A DNA stretch of 64,000 nt from Planococcus citri (taxonomy: Eukaryota > Arthropoda > Insecta > Hemiptera > Pseudococcidae). The position numbers and the translations under genes are program-made. A model generated the notes under the pieces. The model was not told the origin of the DNA. It did not search any database and worked only from the letters and a program-made list of their open reading frames with translations. Location: assembly GCF_950023065.1 (NCBI RefSeq), contig NC_088679.1, forward strand, positions 72,478,001 to 72,542,000, read 5' to 3'. Numbering within the stretch: position 1 is the stretch's first letter; each line of letters starts with the position of its first letter. Below are positions 49,319 through 61,519 of the stretch, piece by piece.

Positions 49319-49979
49319 AATACTATCTTTGTGCCTTTTCTTGGTCGATTTGAGGACGATTTCTCAAAATATGTCCCCGCAAGTTCAAATCCAAAGTTTT
49401 TCTCTGAGCCAAAGGGGAGGAGGTCGAGACCTTCAAACCCTCCCCTTTGGTTCTGTTCGCAACTCCTTCAACTTGTAATTTAGGCAAAAACATTATCTAC
49501 GTACCTACCTATAGGTACCTATATATTGAATTTAGCTCTTTATTCCACGCATTAATAGATACTTCTCCTCCTCTTCTCCTTGTAAAACGTTATTCTCATT
49601 TTTTTTTTGCTTGAAAATGGGGGGTTTCTTCAGTTTAGAAGATAAGCAACACTTTCATGATCTGAGACACTCGTTGCAGATTTATTTTCCAAGTTAGATT
49701 AACTTGTAGCATTGACGTGCCGAATGAGACGAGAAGAATCTTTCGTAATTTTTTTTGCTTACCTGCAACAAAAAAATAATACAAGAAAAATTACACATCA
49801 GCCAATAATTTGACAAATTAAGGAAATTATTATCAAATAAGTTCATAAGTGTTTCCTAATATTCTTACTCCTCTTTCTCCCCAGACAGAAAAATGTTGGT
49901 AAAAAATTGAAAATTTTCGGAAAAGTTGAGAAGAAGTTGATGAAAGATGAGAAAAATAAAAGAATTTTACTGAAAACCA

Positions 49980-50050
49980 TGGACTTTACTTCTTTAATTA
50001 TAAATTTTCAAACGCTTTCGGCCTCGCTTCGCTCGGGCCAGATCATTTTT
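49980..50050 (+). repeat. Family K fragment
   Basis: The fragment reads AAACGCTTTCGGCCTCGCTT followed by CGCTCGGGCCAGATC, matching the core of the family K unit. The flanks are AT-rich and show no further units, so this is a single solo copy. Confidence 0.5.
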
Positions 50051-50099
50051 TTTTCCTTTCTCTCATCAAAAAATCATTGAAAACTTTCTCGAAAAAAAA

Positions 50100-52500
50100 A
50101 CTTCTCCAAAAATTGTTTGTTACATAAGATAAAATTTCAAAAATGAAAACTTCAAATTTGGTAGAACTTTTTTTTGAAAAAACTTTTTCAGAAGAAACTT
50201 CTCCAATAATTTTTTTTTTTGAAACGAAATTAGTATTTTTTTTTTTAGGGAAGACAGAGGGTAAGGGACAACTTCTTTAGTGTAGGGAAAACTTGTAAGA
50301 AAATTCTGTTCTGTTGAACAACTCATTTTCGACTTCAATTTTCGGGAACAAGGACCATACCCTCAAAAATCAAATTATGCTCAGTGATGATATAAAATTG
50401 AACTTATACCTCTGTAGAATAATTTTTTCTCCATGCAAATGAAAGATAAAATTACTCAATACCTTCCTATTTTGTTTATCGTGTGGAAACTTCCCTTTAG
50501 GTATGCTCGACGACAGAATGATTCACAGCGAGCATTTACTTGAACTGAACCTGATTCATTAATAAAAATGACACCTTTCCTTTTCCATTTTCGACTGTTG
50601 AATCTCAACAAAAAGTACCACAATCCTTAAACCCATCTAAGTATGTATAGAATATAAGAAAATAACGCAGACACGCCAGCGCCACGTAGATAGGTAGGTA
50701 TTACTCGAAAAACACGACGCTAAACGTATCCTCGATGTTCATTCATGTCATCTATAGGACCTTTTTAAAGGCTTTTTGTCGTTCCCAGAAGGCTTCGAAT
50801 GTAATCTCAGGCATATTTAGATACCTCGGTCAATACTCGATACCTATATTTACATCGTTAAAAAATCAACGCCGACCAAAGGCGAATCATCATCTAATTT
50901 TTCGAAATACTAGTATCTACTCTTGTAAAGTTGACTTAAATTAAATGCTAACGAAAACTAATAGCGTGGATTTCGTGAAACATATTCAGCAGACCGGTAA
51001 CTGGTCTGGATTTTTTTTTCACACTTCATCGAATCTTCGATTTTTTTTCCCCAACATCTCCAGCACAGTATAGTACCTTAACAAGATTGCTGAGTATAAA
51101 GGGTACAGTTACCTCGTAGAAAATCGTAGGTAGGTAAGTCATTAAAATACAATGGTGTACGGTACCATACTCGTACGTGATGATTTAAAGAACAATACGA
51201 TGTAGAGGTAGGTATTGTTTAAATATAGCGTTGAATGGTTGAAGGAAAAAACCTCTACTTTTCAACCCTTATTCTGGATCATTGATTTTGTTAGAAATTG
51301 TCGAAGTCATTAGCTTTTTATTTTGTTCCATTATTTCTACGAAAATCGGTCAATGCGGAGAGATTCGATGCACGAGAAATAGAATTTATCTATTCAAGTA
51401 TGTGGCGTTTTGAATTTTGTGTTTTGGGTGTATGGTTTTTTCTTTTGTTTTTATTTTCAGTAAAAATATGATAAAAGGCGAAAGTGGAGACTACGTAGCT
51501 ATAATATCATCGATGTCACCGTCGTCTCCTCATACAGCACAGCACCAGACTAAACGAAGCATATGGAAATTATATTATTGCTACAACCGGCGTGCAAGAA
51601 ATCACGGGGGTGTTTTTATGTTAAATGTTCACCTGGCACTGGCATGGCAGTCTCCCCAGTGCCACGAGACAATGTTAAACACATTTACCGCATATATTCA
51701 CCCGATCAACGGTGTATTACGTAAATATAACCTCGTCCAGTTGACATACGTTCTTCTTGCTCCATTTGTATGTATAAGTATCACGTGTCTATAACGGAGT
51801 CTTTTACCAGGCTCTTTATAGCTACGATGTGCTATCAAATTAACGGTGTTTTTCTCCCTTTTTTTTATGCAAAAAAAGACGTGTAGGTATTGTTTATTGG
51901 TGTCTAGATGTTGGGTTATTTTGCAGATGACTGTGTAAAAATATGCTCGTAAGAGGATTTATTGAGTGGCATGGAGTCTTTTATGAATGCAGATTGAGTG
52001 AGGCAATTATTTCTAATTACCTATTGATTGCTTTCGCTTTCCTTCTATTGTTTGACTTTTATTGAGATTTTTCAAAATTCGTCTTCTATAAAAATAGTTA
52101 TCTAATTGAAGATGGGGGGGATCCACGTTGAAAGATTTTCTCAATTTCTTAATTTTGTTTCCCTTTATTTTTTATTTGAGGCCTATTTATTTTTTATCCA
52201 TTTGACTTTTGATTTCCTTTCAATGTATTGATTTTTGAAAAATGGCATTTAGCAGGAAAAAAACTCCTGGAGCAGTTAAATGTCGATTCACATTATTCAT
52301 TTTGAAATTGAAGATGTCATAGCAAAAAGGACATATGTGTGAAAGTTGTATTTTGAGAAAAAACTGTTTGAAAGTTTGAGTGCTTGTGAAGTTTAGAAAT
52401 GTGCATATTTGAACATGGTGACGATTCTATCTCATTTGTCCACTATCTAACTATATGAAATGCTATGTACCATCAGTCTGGAGGAAACTGTGTAAACATT
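50100..52500. other. Mostly unique sequence, no gene recognised
   Basis: The longest frame (51417-51794, 125 codons, plus) is mixed in composition and has no domain I recognise; a Cys-rich start and a hydrophobic end are visible. I see no convincing splice or promoter context, so it is left as non-coding. Confidence 0.35.
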
Positions 52501-52533
52501 TCGAATTATATGTCCTTTTTGAAGCGAAAAATT

Positions 52534-52820
52534 GGCCAATTTTTTTTTTTGATTTAAAAATGTTTTGGAGCAAATTTTTGGATTTAAACCAGGTAAATAA
52601 TGGTTGATAACACAAAATCGACCATGAGTAACCCATTATCTCTGAAAAAAATCGCTATGTTGAGTAAAAAAAAATAAAAAAGACAAGTTTTTTTGGCCAA
52701 TTTTTTTTATGATTTAAAAATGTTTTTGAGCAAATTTTTGGATTTAAACCAGGTAAATAATGGTTGACAACATAAAATCGACCATGAGTAACCCATTATC
52801 TCTGAAAAAGTTGATTTTTA
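52534..52820 (+). repeat. Tandem duplication with 161-bp period
   Basis: GGCCAATTTTTTTT, TTGGATTTAAACCAGGTAAA and CGACCATGAGTAACCCATTA occur at 52534-52650 and again at 52695-52811 with few changes. The last part of unit 2 runs into unique sequence at about 52811. The similarity suggests a recent local duplication. Confidence 0.85.
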
Positions 52821-52979
52821 ATCGACTTCACAGTTTTAAAATCGTGATATCTCACTGGTTTTTCGACTTTGTGAAGTGGGGGTGGTCTCATATGATAGAG
52901 GAAGGTCTGAAGAATAACAATATGGATTCGTCTCAAAAAGGACATATGTGTCATATATACCCCTTTTTGTTATGACGTC

Positions 52980-54430
52980 TTCAATTATTTTTGAACCATT
53001 AAATTGTGGGTAATTGTTTTAAGTGACTTTTTGATCGTGTTCAGTAATTTTTATTGGTATTTCACAATTTTTTTAAAACGCTCTGAGTCATTTTTTTTAA
53101 CATTCATTTCAACTCGATTTAAAATTTTATCATTTTTTCATAATTTCCAAAACTTTTTTTGGGGAGGGAGGGAAGGGGGAATTTGAGACATTTACATGAG
53201 TTTTTCGGATACTTAATACTCATTTTGGTTAATTTTCCTCAATTTTACAAAAGATTTTTGATTTTTTTTGGCTAATTTTTCTCAAGATAAGTTTATGCAA
53301 TATTTTGAAAAATCGTCACATTTTCATATTATTTGATTCAATTTTTGGTAAGCTTTGAATGTTTGAGCAAGTATTGGTTTTGCGAGTTCGATAGTACGAG
53401 TTATCTATTTAGAAATTTCTTTTTCGTAATTTTCAAGAATTTTTTGATTTTTTGGATAGCTACATTGTTCAAGTTTTTTGCGATGTTTTATGAACTAAAG
53501 TTACAGAGAAAATATTTTTAAATTGTTTGTTTATGTTTTAACAACTCAAGAAATTTTTTTTTGAAATTTTTGTCTAGTTTTGCTTGATTTTACTTATTTT
53601 TCTAATTTTTTCTTCATTGATTTCCATGTTTTTAAGGACATTTTATGTGATTTTTCAATAGGTACTTTTACTTCATTTTATTCAAATTATACGAGTAATT
53701 TGATAACTTTCTCATAATTTCAAAATATTTTTTGATATATTCACATTTTTTTAGGTGTTTTATCGACTTTATTCACTTATTTTTAAATTATATTAATGAT
53801 TGATGAATTTTTGAAAAAAATTTGTCAGATATAATTTTGATTTAATTTTACTATGTACCTACTTTTGATGACACTTACACCCAATGCAATTTATGCGAAA
53901 ATTTATTCCATTTTGTAAATATTTGATCATTTTTTTGCAATTTCCAACTATTTATAGGCAATTAATTTTTGGAAATTTTCAATTGCTTTTTGGCTACCTA
54001 TATTTAACCAAAAAAATCCAACTAGGTACCTATGTTTTGTGCTACCTATACCTATCTTTAATGAATTTTACTTCACTTGGTTTTTCGAATATTTTGCTTA
54101 AATTTTACAATATTTCATCCTGTTTCCTTTGTTTTAGAATTGTTTTCGCAACATTTCAACAAATTGTCAAGTATGTTTGGTAAATGTTGCTAAATTTTAC
54201 CAAAATTTCATAGATTTTCGGCAATTTTGAATTTTTTCTTATGTAGATTGTAAAGTTTTAAATGATTAAGTAAAATCACAATTTTCAGTTGACAATTTTC
54301 AATGAACTGATACAATTTCTTCAGATTTTTTTTTCAAATTTTGCAATTTTGTTCCAACTTTTTGGTAGATTTTAGCAGGATAATTTTATTAATTTTTATA
54401 CCATTATTAGGGATTTTTACATCGCAACTC
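52980..54430. other. T-biased AT-rich stretch
   Basis: For about 1.4 kb the plus strand is dominated by TTTT-containing words with few long A runs, unlike the mixed A/T runs elsewhere. No repeats or exons are visible. The 99-codon frame at 53884 is Phe/Leu/Tyr-rich, as expected for T-rich DNA. Confidence 0.45.
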
Positions 54431-54439
54431 TCATTGGAG

Positions 54440-54740
54440 AAAGATGGAATCAGATCAAAATCTGAACATACGTATTTTATCAAAACGTTGTTGTGAATGT
54501 GATCACATCTGATACAATATAATTGGGATAGGATAGGTAAGGAAAATATTCAGAACTGATCTGGTCAATCTGGCCAAACATGTTTGAGGTCTGAACAAAT
54601 CTTGGTAATCCGACTACCTATATGATGTGATTCATAAGATCAGATCTGATTGGATCTAGGTAGATATAAAATTAGACGTGGGATATATTTTCCGGATCTG
54701 ATCAAGCAGATCCAGTTAGATATAGAAATAGATAACTTAT
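54440..54740. repeat. GATC/TCTGAT-rich degenerate repeat, left block
   Basis: ATCAGATC, GATCTGAT and GATCAGAT words recur many times (for example 54447, 54553, 54648 and 54692). They have the same character as 55540-55990, so the two blocks bracket the family K copy. No coding sequence or clear unit length is visible. Confidence 0.55.
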
Positions 54741-54767
54741 AAACAAATCAATCCTATCAAAATGTCA

Positions 54768-54870
54768 AGACCATCGAGAGGGTAGGCAAAGGGGACAGTT
54801 TGCCCCGAGCCTGCGCTTTCTGGAAAGGTCGACAAACGAAGGACCTGTGATGAGAGAAAAATCTGTTTTT
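54768..54870 (+). repeat. Family M short repeat, copy 2
   Basis: This is the partner of 8043-8150 in opposite orientation. It runs ACCATCGAGAGGGTAGGC, GGGGACAGTTTGCCCCGAGC, GCGCTTTCTGGAAAGG, CCTGTGATGAGAG. It directly precedes the family K copy, so the two may be parts of one larger element. Confidence 0.6.
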
Positions 54871-54879
54871 TTAACTGCT

Positions 54880-55530
54880 CTCAATTAAACATCAATTTTT
54901 GAAAGCTTTTGCCCTTGCTTCGAAGGACTCTCTTTTTTCAAAATTGAAATTTCTGAAAAATATATATATTTTTTTTCACTTTTTTAAATGAAAAAATAAA
55001 CTTCTTGCATAAAAGTAATTGTTTTTATGTCTTTTGAGGTAAGTATATTTGGACCTGTTTTCTTTTTTTGAAAAAAAATTAACGTCCTACAAAAAAAATA
55101 TCTTTCAAATCCAAAAATTTTTAAAGCCGAAAATAAACTCCTTGCACAGAAAAAACATCGTTTTTAGTTCTCTCAAAATACACATTTTCAAAAGGCTTCA
55201 CTCTCGCTTCGCTCGGACTTGTCCTTTTGTTTTCGAAATCTCAACTTCCTTTTTAAAAAAACATCGTCTTTAGGCCTTTCCAAATCAACTTTTCAAAAAC
55301 TCTCGCCCTTACTTCACTCGGGCTAATTATTTGTTTCTTGTTCTAAAATTTTAAAAAAAAATCACATTTTGGGTGCCCAAAAATCCAAAACAGAAAATGA
55401 AATTTTTTTAAGGGAATATGATATCAATCGACCAAATAGGCTATGGTATTTTCCCTATATCAGTCAGCAAATTTTCAGTCGAACGCCCTCCTCTTCGCTC
55501 TTCCTCCTCAAAAAACTTCGATGTATGTAC
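54880..55530 (+). repeat. Family K copy with several CTTCGCTCG units
   Basis: Units at 54902, 55190 and 55300 carry GCTTTTGCCCTTGCTTCGAA, CTCTCGCTTCGCTCGGACTT and CGCCCTTACTTCACTCGGGC, followed by TTTTCAGTCGAACGCCCTCC at 55472. The copy is embedded between two GATC-rich blocks. A smaller copy lies at 49980-50050 (TCGGCCTCGCTTCGCTCGGG). Confidence 0.6.
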
Positions 55531-55539
55531 TTAAGCCAA

Positions 55540-55990
55540 ATTACGATCTAATCAGATCAAATTAGATCCGTGAAATACATGAATCTGATCTGATCTGATC
55601 TGATTTCATCAAAAAAATCCTGTCAGAACAGATCCAATCTGATCAAAACTTTGCAGTTTTATCAGTTCTGCATGTAGGTAAGTACACATCAAACATGTAT
55701 TACATATCAGAATCTTATCCGGCCAGAAGAAATAAAATCCTATTTAAACTGTGACGTATAGGTAATCAGATCTGGTTAGATCAAAATAGATCAGGAAATG
55801 TCAGTATCTGATCTGTACCCATCAAGCAAAATTTGATCAAATCTATTCAGGACTAATCAGGTCCTTTCTATTGGATCTGATCAAGTTTGAACAGATCTAA
55901 TCCGATCAAAATTCAAAACTTTGATTTGATCAGATCTAATTAGATCTGGTCCGATCTGGTTGGATTCATGAATGGTCTGATAAAATCCCA
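55540..55990. repeat. GATC/TCTGAT-rich degenerate repeat, right block
   Basis: Runs such as GATCTGATCTGATCTGATTT (55584) and CAGATCTAATTAGATCTGG (55930) make this a degenerate array of a TCTGA/GATCA word in both orientations. The left and right blocks could be the two sides of one element interrupted by family K, or independent expansions. Confidence 0.55.
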
Positions 55991-58900
55991 TTATTTTCCA
56001 TAGATAGATACTTAATTTTTCTCAAACATCAAAATCATATGAAAAATCAGAGAAATAAATCTTGGCCACGCTGACTTTTGAGAACTTGGGACAAATACAT
56101 AATCTGATACGTATTAGGTATACCAAACTTTCAAAAACTTGAAAGAAATTCCATCAATCGGTGTGAGGTTGAGTTTTGAACACTTGGAGGAAAAACTTGG
56201 TTTTCTGGCATTATGTCAGACTTTGGATAAAAATCAATAAATTAGGTACTGAAATATTAAAGAAGGTACCCATCGAACTTTCAAAAATTACTTTCTGACT
56301 TTTTTTTGAGAAAAATTTTGGCGGGAAATGTTGTGAATTTGAAAATTGTTTGGCAAATTGATGTTTTTTTCTGAAATAAATATGAAAAATTAATCTAAAA
56401 ATGAGAAAATGTGTATAAAGGACATTTTGTGGCCAATTGGTTCATCATGAGTCCATCGGTGACCATTTTTGAGCTGTGGTCACATGTGACCATCTTTGCA
56501 TTAATTGGTTAAGTAAGTAGAGCAAAAAACATCCTCCTTGGAAAGGAGACTACACAAAATTATTTTTTTCACATGATTTTAAATTTTTCCTAAAAATTTA
56601 AAATTTTTTTGAGCCTCTATTTTTGAAAAAAAAAGTTTTTTGCAATGGTCAGAAAATGGAACTAGAAGACTTGTTTTTTTTCATTTACATTCCAAATAAT
56701 TCAGCATCTGAATTTGGCTCATTTTATAAAGCTCTCGTGAGAAAAAAATCTCTCTATTCACTCTAAACACCTCGATCTCAACTCAACTCAACTCACATCC
56801 TCTCATATGACACTTCATCAAGCGCCAAAAACCCTCCACCACTTCCAACCCTCCCTCTCTCCCCCAACCACTATATTTTCTCCTCACACCACCATCGTCA
56901 GAAAAGACGTAAACAGAACCTCACATATACTTGGAAAAAATATCGAATATGATTTCCATTCGTACGTTTTCATTTTTATAAAATACGAAGAAAACATTCT
57001 CCACGCCGCCGTTTAAACGATGCCCATATTTTCTGCTCACGATGAGCGTCGAGTTTTCCGCATTTTCCTTCTTTTTTTTTCTTCCTCTTCTTTTTTGTTT
57101 TTACGCGATTATAAACGGTATAGAAAATAATGGCAAGTAATAATAAATGTGAAGCCGAAAGCAATATTTTATACAAAAAGAGGGCCGCAGCGCAAAGTAA
57201 GGGATTGTGATTTAAAGAAATGGGCAACGTTGCGCCTTGTGTGCTTGGCCCTCGCCTCCGCCTCTCCCTGGACCGATATCGTGCTGGAAAATGACGGAGG
57301 GAAAATAAGATTTTTGCCCAAAATTGTGTGCTGTACACGTTCGGTACACACTATACAGTATAGTAACGTATAAACCGTCGTGATGAGGTGCGGTGTAATA
57401 CAACTATGATAAAACATCAACCCTCGCACTCGCTCCTTCAACCCCTTACCTACAGGACTTCGGTGTGTGTGTAAAGCTTCCATCCATATATACGTATGTA
57501 CTAAAAATACCATATGAAAAAACACCACCCTCGTTTTTCCTCGACATAGTACAATATACTTCACTATATAGAATCAGGGGTTGTAAAGTTTTTTGAACGA
57601 TGGAAATTTTTAAGGGCGTGGTGCTTTGGATACAGAGTAATATTTTTATCATGGACGAGGATAGAAAAAAAAACAATAAACGAAGAGGTACGAGTACATA
57701 TATAAGGAGCCGACTGCGGTGCAATAAACCGAAAAAGTCTGGTCGTCGGTCATATAAAAAGTGCCCAAAAAACCTCTAATAAAAATAATCGTAAAAAAAG
57801 GAAAAAGAAATTATACAAAAAATTTTTTTTAAACTCCGAGTTAATAAAAATAACTATACGAGAATTTAATTTATTCGAATAGAGTTTTTTTTTCTCAATT
57901 TAAGTACCTCTGTATTGGATCCAAGAAGGATCTAATTGTGGTGGTAGGAAAAAAAAGGGCATTAACCTGCACTATGCGGTGCCTTTTACGAGTAAAAAGG
58001 TTCCTACTTTTTTTTATTATAGGAAAAAATCTTTTTAAAATGTTTCTTCCGCGTCACGATCTCTTAACAGAGGGAAAAAAATCAACCCTCCTTTTATATA
58101 ACGCAATAAAAAGCCTTCAATAACCAACCTGTTCGGAACACGGAAGAGAAGAGGAAAAAAACAGGTTGGTGTTTTTTTTTGCGCGTGCATCAAAAGGTTA
58201 ATAACATTTAACCCTTGTTTTCGACAATGTTCCTTTTTCCCCCCTTGCTCTGCGGATGAGGAGAATAACTCGAGGGGTTTTTTGTCATCCCTTCGAGTTG
58301 AAAGCATTGTATCGATCACGCGTATAATTTTTTTCTCGATCGTAAATTATTTTTTTCTGGTTCCGGCAGGATATCGATACACATAATAAAATCACATTGA
58401 TGGAGGAAAAAAATTATTTAAAAGAGATTCGCTTTTGAATCGAAAGTAAAATAAGCTTATCAAAGGGTTGAACGTGACGTGAACCGGTTCGATGCTGAGG
58501 CCGTTGTTTGTTTTGAATGTGAATCGAAAAACATAATGATGATACAACAGTTAATTTTTTTGTTTCTTTTCATTTGCTGGTTATTTTGTTTACGATGTTT
58601 AAAAGTTCCTTATATACTAAAAATCCGTTATTTTTTCCACAATCTAACAGAACATGTAGTCCAAGCCTTTTCTCACGAGTCGCGTAGAACATCACAAAAG
58701 AAAAAAAGAAAAAAAAATCGTATCAAAATGACGACGTTTCATTTCATCATCGTAGATAACTAACATGCGTTGATGTAGTTGTATAGTGTTGTATCCTCGA
58801 AGCAAAATTCCAAGTTAACAGTATTTTCTAAAACCGAATTATGACAATGAAATTGAATTTTTTGATTACGTCGAGTCTACAGTGTATGGAGTAAAAATGA

Positions 58901-59337
58901 ACGTATACGAGTAGGAAAGTATATCTTTTGCGCTACAGTACGACCAAGAGAAGAGATGTTCTATATGGTGAAAAACTGTCGACACGGTTAATCTTCTTAA
59001 AGGGGAAAATGGTAAAAATTAAATTTTCTTTTCTTTTCACAAAATATATATAAAGAAGAGGGAAAAAAAAGATAGCGTTTTCTTTTAGGATCATTTTTGT
59101 GAAAAGAATAAAGAAACTGCATCAAGGCCAGAAAAAATAGAAATTACTTTCTTGGCATGAGTTATTTTTCGATATTGAGTACGTAGTTCTTTCAAATGCT
59201 TATCGCGAATGTGTACGCGGCGAGTCCCTTTTCTAAGACCTATCTCTCTAGACTCTACGTAGAATTTGGTTTACTTTGCGTTTTGGTTGAATGAAAAATA
59301 AAAGGGGGTGTTAAAGTTCGATCGACTTATTTGTATA
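55991..59337. other. AT-rich then low-repeat block, no gene recognised
   Basis: From 56750 to 59330 the families are absent and CG words are more frequent. Overlapping minus-strand frames (56976-57338, 57169-57564) cover the same DNA in different frames and have no known domain. This is a candidate conserved non-coding region, with no direct proof. Confidence 0.3.
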
Positions 59338-60267
59338 AGGGTAAGTGCACCAATTATGGACCAGTCCGCAATATGGACCAGCGCCCGTTCTCATTGGTAA
59401 TTAGCGCAATCTGTCAGGAAAAAATGTATTCTGATGTATTTTTCATCAAAAAAACGAATGAGACAAAAATTACAACTGTAAAGTCAAAACTCGCTGAGAA
59501 ATTTACAAAAAACTGTTTTGAGACACTGAAAAATTTTTTCAGTGTGTTTTTCAACTTTTATTAAAATATATATGTGGTGTAATTTTCTAAATGGCATTGA
59601 TGTTTATAATATCAAAAAAGGATGTAGTTTCTGCTGGAGTGATCAGTTTTTGCTAAAAATGAGGGTATGTACAGAAATTTTTGGTGCAAAGTTTTTTTTT
59701 ATGGGGTGCGCTAATATGGACCACCTGTGATATTGAATTTTTTACTCATTTTTTACAGCCGCTGAAAAGGGGAATGCTTGAAATACTTTTTTTTGTTCAT
59801 TTCTACTAATAAATATGATGTTTTGAAATGTAAAAATATGTTTATTTTGAAATTATTCTTTAGGTGGTCCATATTAGACTTCAAAAATTTTGAACTGTCA
59901 TTTTGACACTCGTCATTCAACAATTTGAAAAAAATATTCAAAATTAACCTGAACTGCTTAGAATAAGTTTTTTTGTTCATTTCTACAAATAAATATGACC
60001 TTTTGAAAAATGTGAAAGTATGTTTATTTTGAAATTTTATAGGTGGTCCATATTAGGCGTCCAAAATTTCGAACTGTCATTTTGACACTCATCACTCAAC
60101 AATAAAAAAAACATACTTAAAGTTGACCTTCACCCCTGAAGTTTTGTACAGTGTTGGTGGAAGGATGGAACTTCATTTTAAGCCTTTGTGGAGGTTTCTA
60201 CCTCCTATATTTTTCAAGTGGCAATCCTCAAAAAAAAAGTGGTCCATATTTGGTGCCTCTACCCTTA
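59338..60267. mobile_element. TA-flanked inverted-repeat element (Tc1/mariner-type, non-autonomous)
   Basis: The termini AGGGTAAGTGCACCAATTATGG and the inverse of CCATATTTGGTGCCTCTACCCT match with a few differences. Both sides are flanked by TA (59336-59337 and 60268-60269), the duplication typical of the Tc1/mariner group. The words 'tatggacca' or 'tggtccata' recur inside at about 59358, 59374, 59716, 59872, 60044 and 60240. Two direct copies of a 100-150 bp unit, each with GGTGGTCCATATTAG and a stretch encoding no protein, lie at 59865-59950 and 60040-60110. No transposase frame is visible in 930 bp. Confidence 0.7.
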
Positions 60268-60733
60268 GGTGGGTAATTCTCAAAAAAAGGTAAAAATCGT
60301 GTACATGGCAAATTTCTCAAAGGTTTTAGCATGAATTTTTTTTTTTTTGGTCCATATTCAAGGATCACCCCCCACACATTTCACATATGGTATTGAGATT
60401 TTTAGCCCCTCCTTTCATTGGTGTACATTCGATTTTATATGTACCCCAAATGTCCTTCAATTTGGCTGTCACACGCCATGTTTTTGAAAATGAATGTTAT
60501 AAAGCGTCATGAACATCATTTTTTTGGGGAAAAATTGACACATTCTCATTATCATAGAACTCGAAGGTCCATTATTGTGCAAATTGCAATTGCAATAAGT
60601 CCATAGGAAGCTCACATTTCACATTTGAAAACTGTCACACACTTTTTGCGCAAATTTTAAAGCAATTTTCAATTATTTTTGCTAGCTTCCCAATCCAACA
60701 TTTTTTTCTGGTGAGTGGCTGCACTGGTTCACT

Positions 60734-61511
60734 CAAGGGCGTATTCAAGGGGGGTGATTTGGGGTACAATCACCCCCCAGGGCCAAAAAATCCTTAGGTT
60801 AATATAATTTCCTACGATTTCTTGCATTGAATCACAGGAAAAAAATCATGTTGTGATATGTTTTTATGGGAGATAATTTGCTACAAACTTCAAAATTCAT
60901 TAAAAATCACATTATCTCTCTAGGTAGTTGCATAATCTATGTAGGCATATTTTTTGTTATTATAAGGGAGAAATAGTGCTCCTTTTGCTCCAGCTTACTG
61001 ATCATTATTGGAATTGAATAGGTAGTTAGGTACTGGGATTTTTCTCCCTCATAACGAAAAATAATTATGTTATCCAACTCAGGAGTAAAAATGATTTTCG
61101 ACAATTTTGAATTATTTTCCTCGCGACGCTTGGGCAATAAACCTCGAAAATCGTCAAAAATCATTATCACTCCCTAGTTGAACAGACTACTAATTCAAGT
61201 CTGAGGACGTGAGGAGTGTCAAGTTAAATCCAGATAAACCAATTTCACAATCAGAAATGTAGTATTTAATTTTGCCCTCGATTTGATCGTGCTTAATCTG
61301 AATTTCACTCGTAAACAATTTACTGGATAAATTTCAAAAACCTTGTTCTGATCAACACATTTTTCAAGCTAAAATTCAGCATGAAAATGACTGAAATGTG
61401 CCTACTATTGAAATTTTTATACATATGAGCCCTTTGGGAATTTTGTGATTTTTGTCCCCTACTTATGTGTCATTCATCACCCCCCAGGAGGAAATCCTGG
61501 ATACGGGCTTG
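60734..61511. mobile_element. Non-autonomous hAT-type DNA transposon (778 bp)
   Basis: The left end begins CAAGGGCGTATTCAAGG and the right end is the imperfect inverse, ...ATACGGGCTTG. Both are followed inward by a GGGGGGTGAT / ATCACCCCCC pair. The flanks carry a perfect 8-bp duplication, GGTTCACT, at 60726-60733 and 61512-61519, which indicates hAT. The interior (about 700 bp) has no transposase-like frame; the longest minus-strand frame (60937-61170) resembles nothing I know. The element lies inside the larger 60270-63167 inverted-repeat unit, so it is probably the younger insertion. Confidence 0.88.
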
Positions 61512-61519
61512 GGTTCACT

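Noticed and set aside
49755..49800. Donor-like TTACCTGCAAC on the minus strand
   Set aside because: The adjoining sequence is AT-rich with no open coding frame, and the same bases read equally well as an acceptor. An exon cannot be supported.
51417..51794. 125-codon plus-strand frame
   Set aside because: There is no recognisable domain, splice context or codon pattern. This length is expected by chance in 64 kb on six frames.
57169..57564. 131-codon minus-strand frame overlapping a 120-codon frame
   Set aside because: Several frames are open over the same DNA and none shows a known domain. It is more likely low-stop, CG-containing non-coding DNA.
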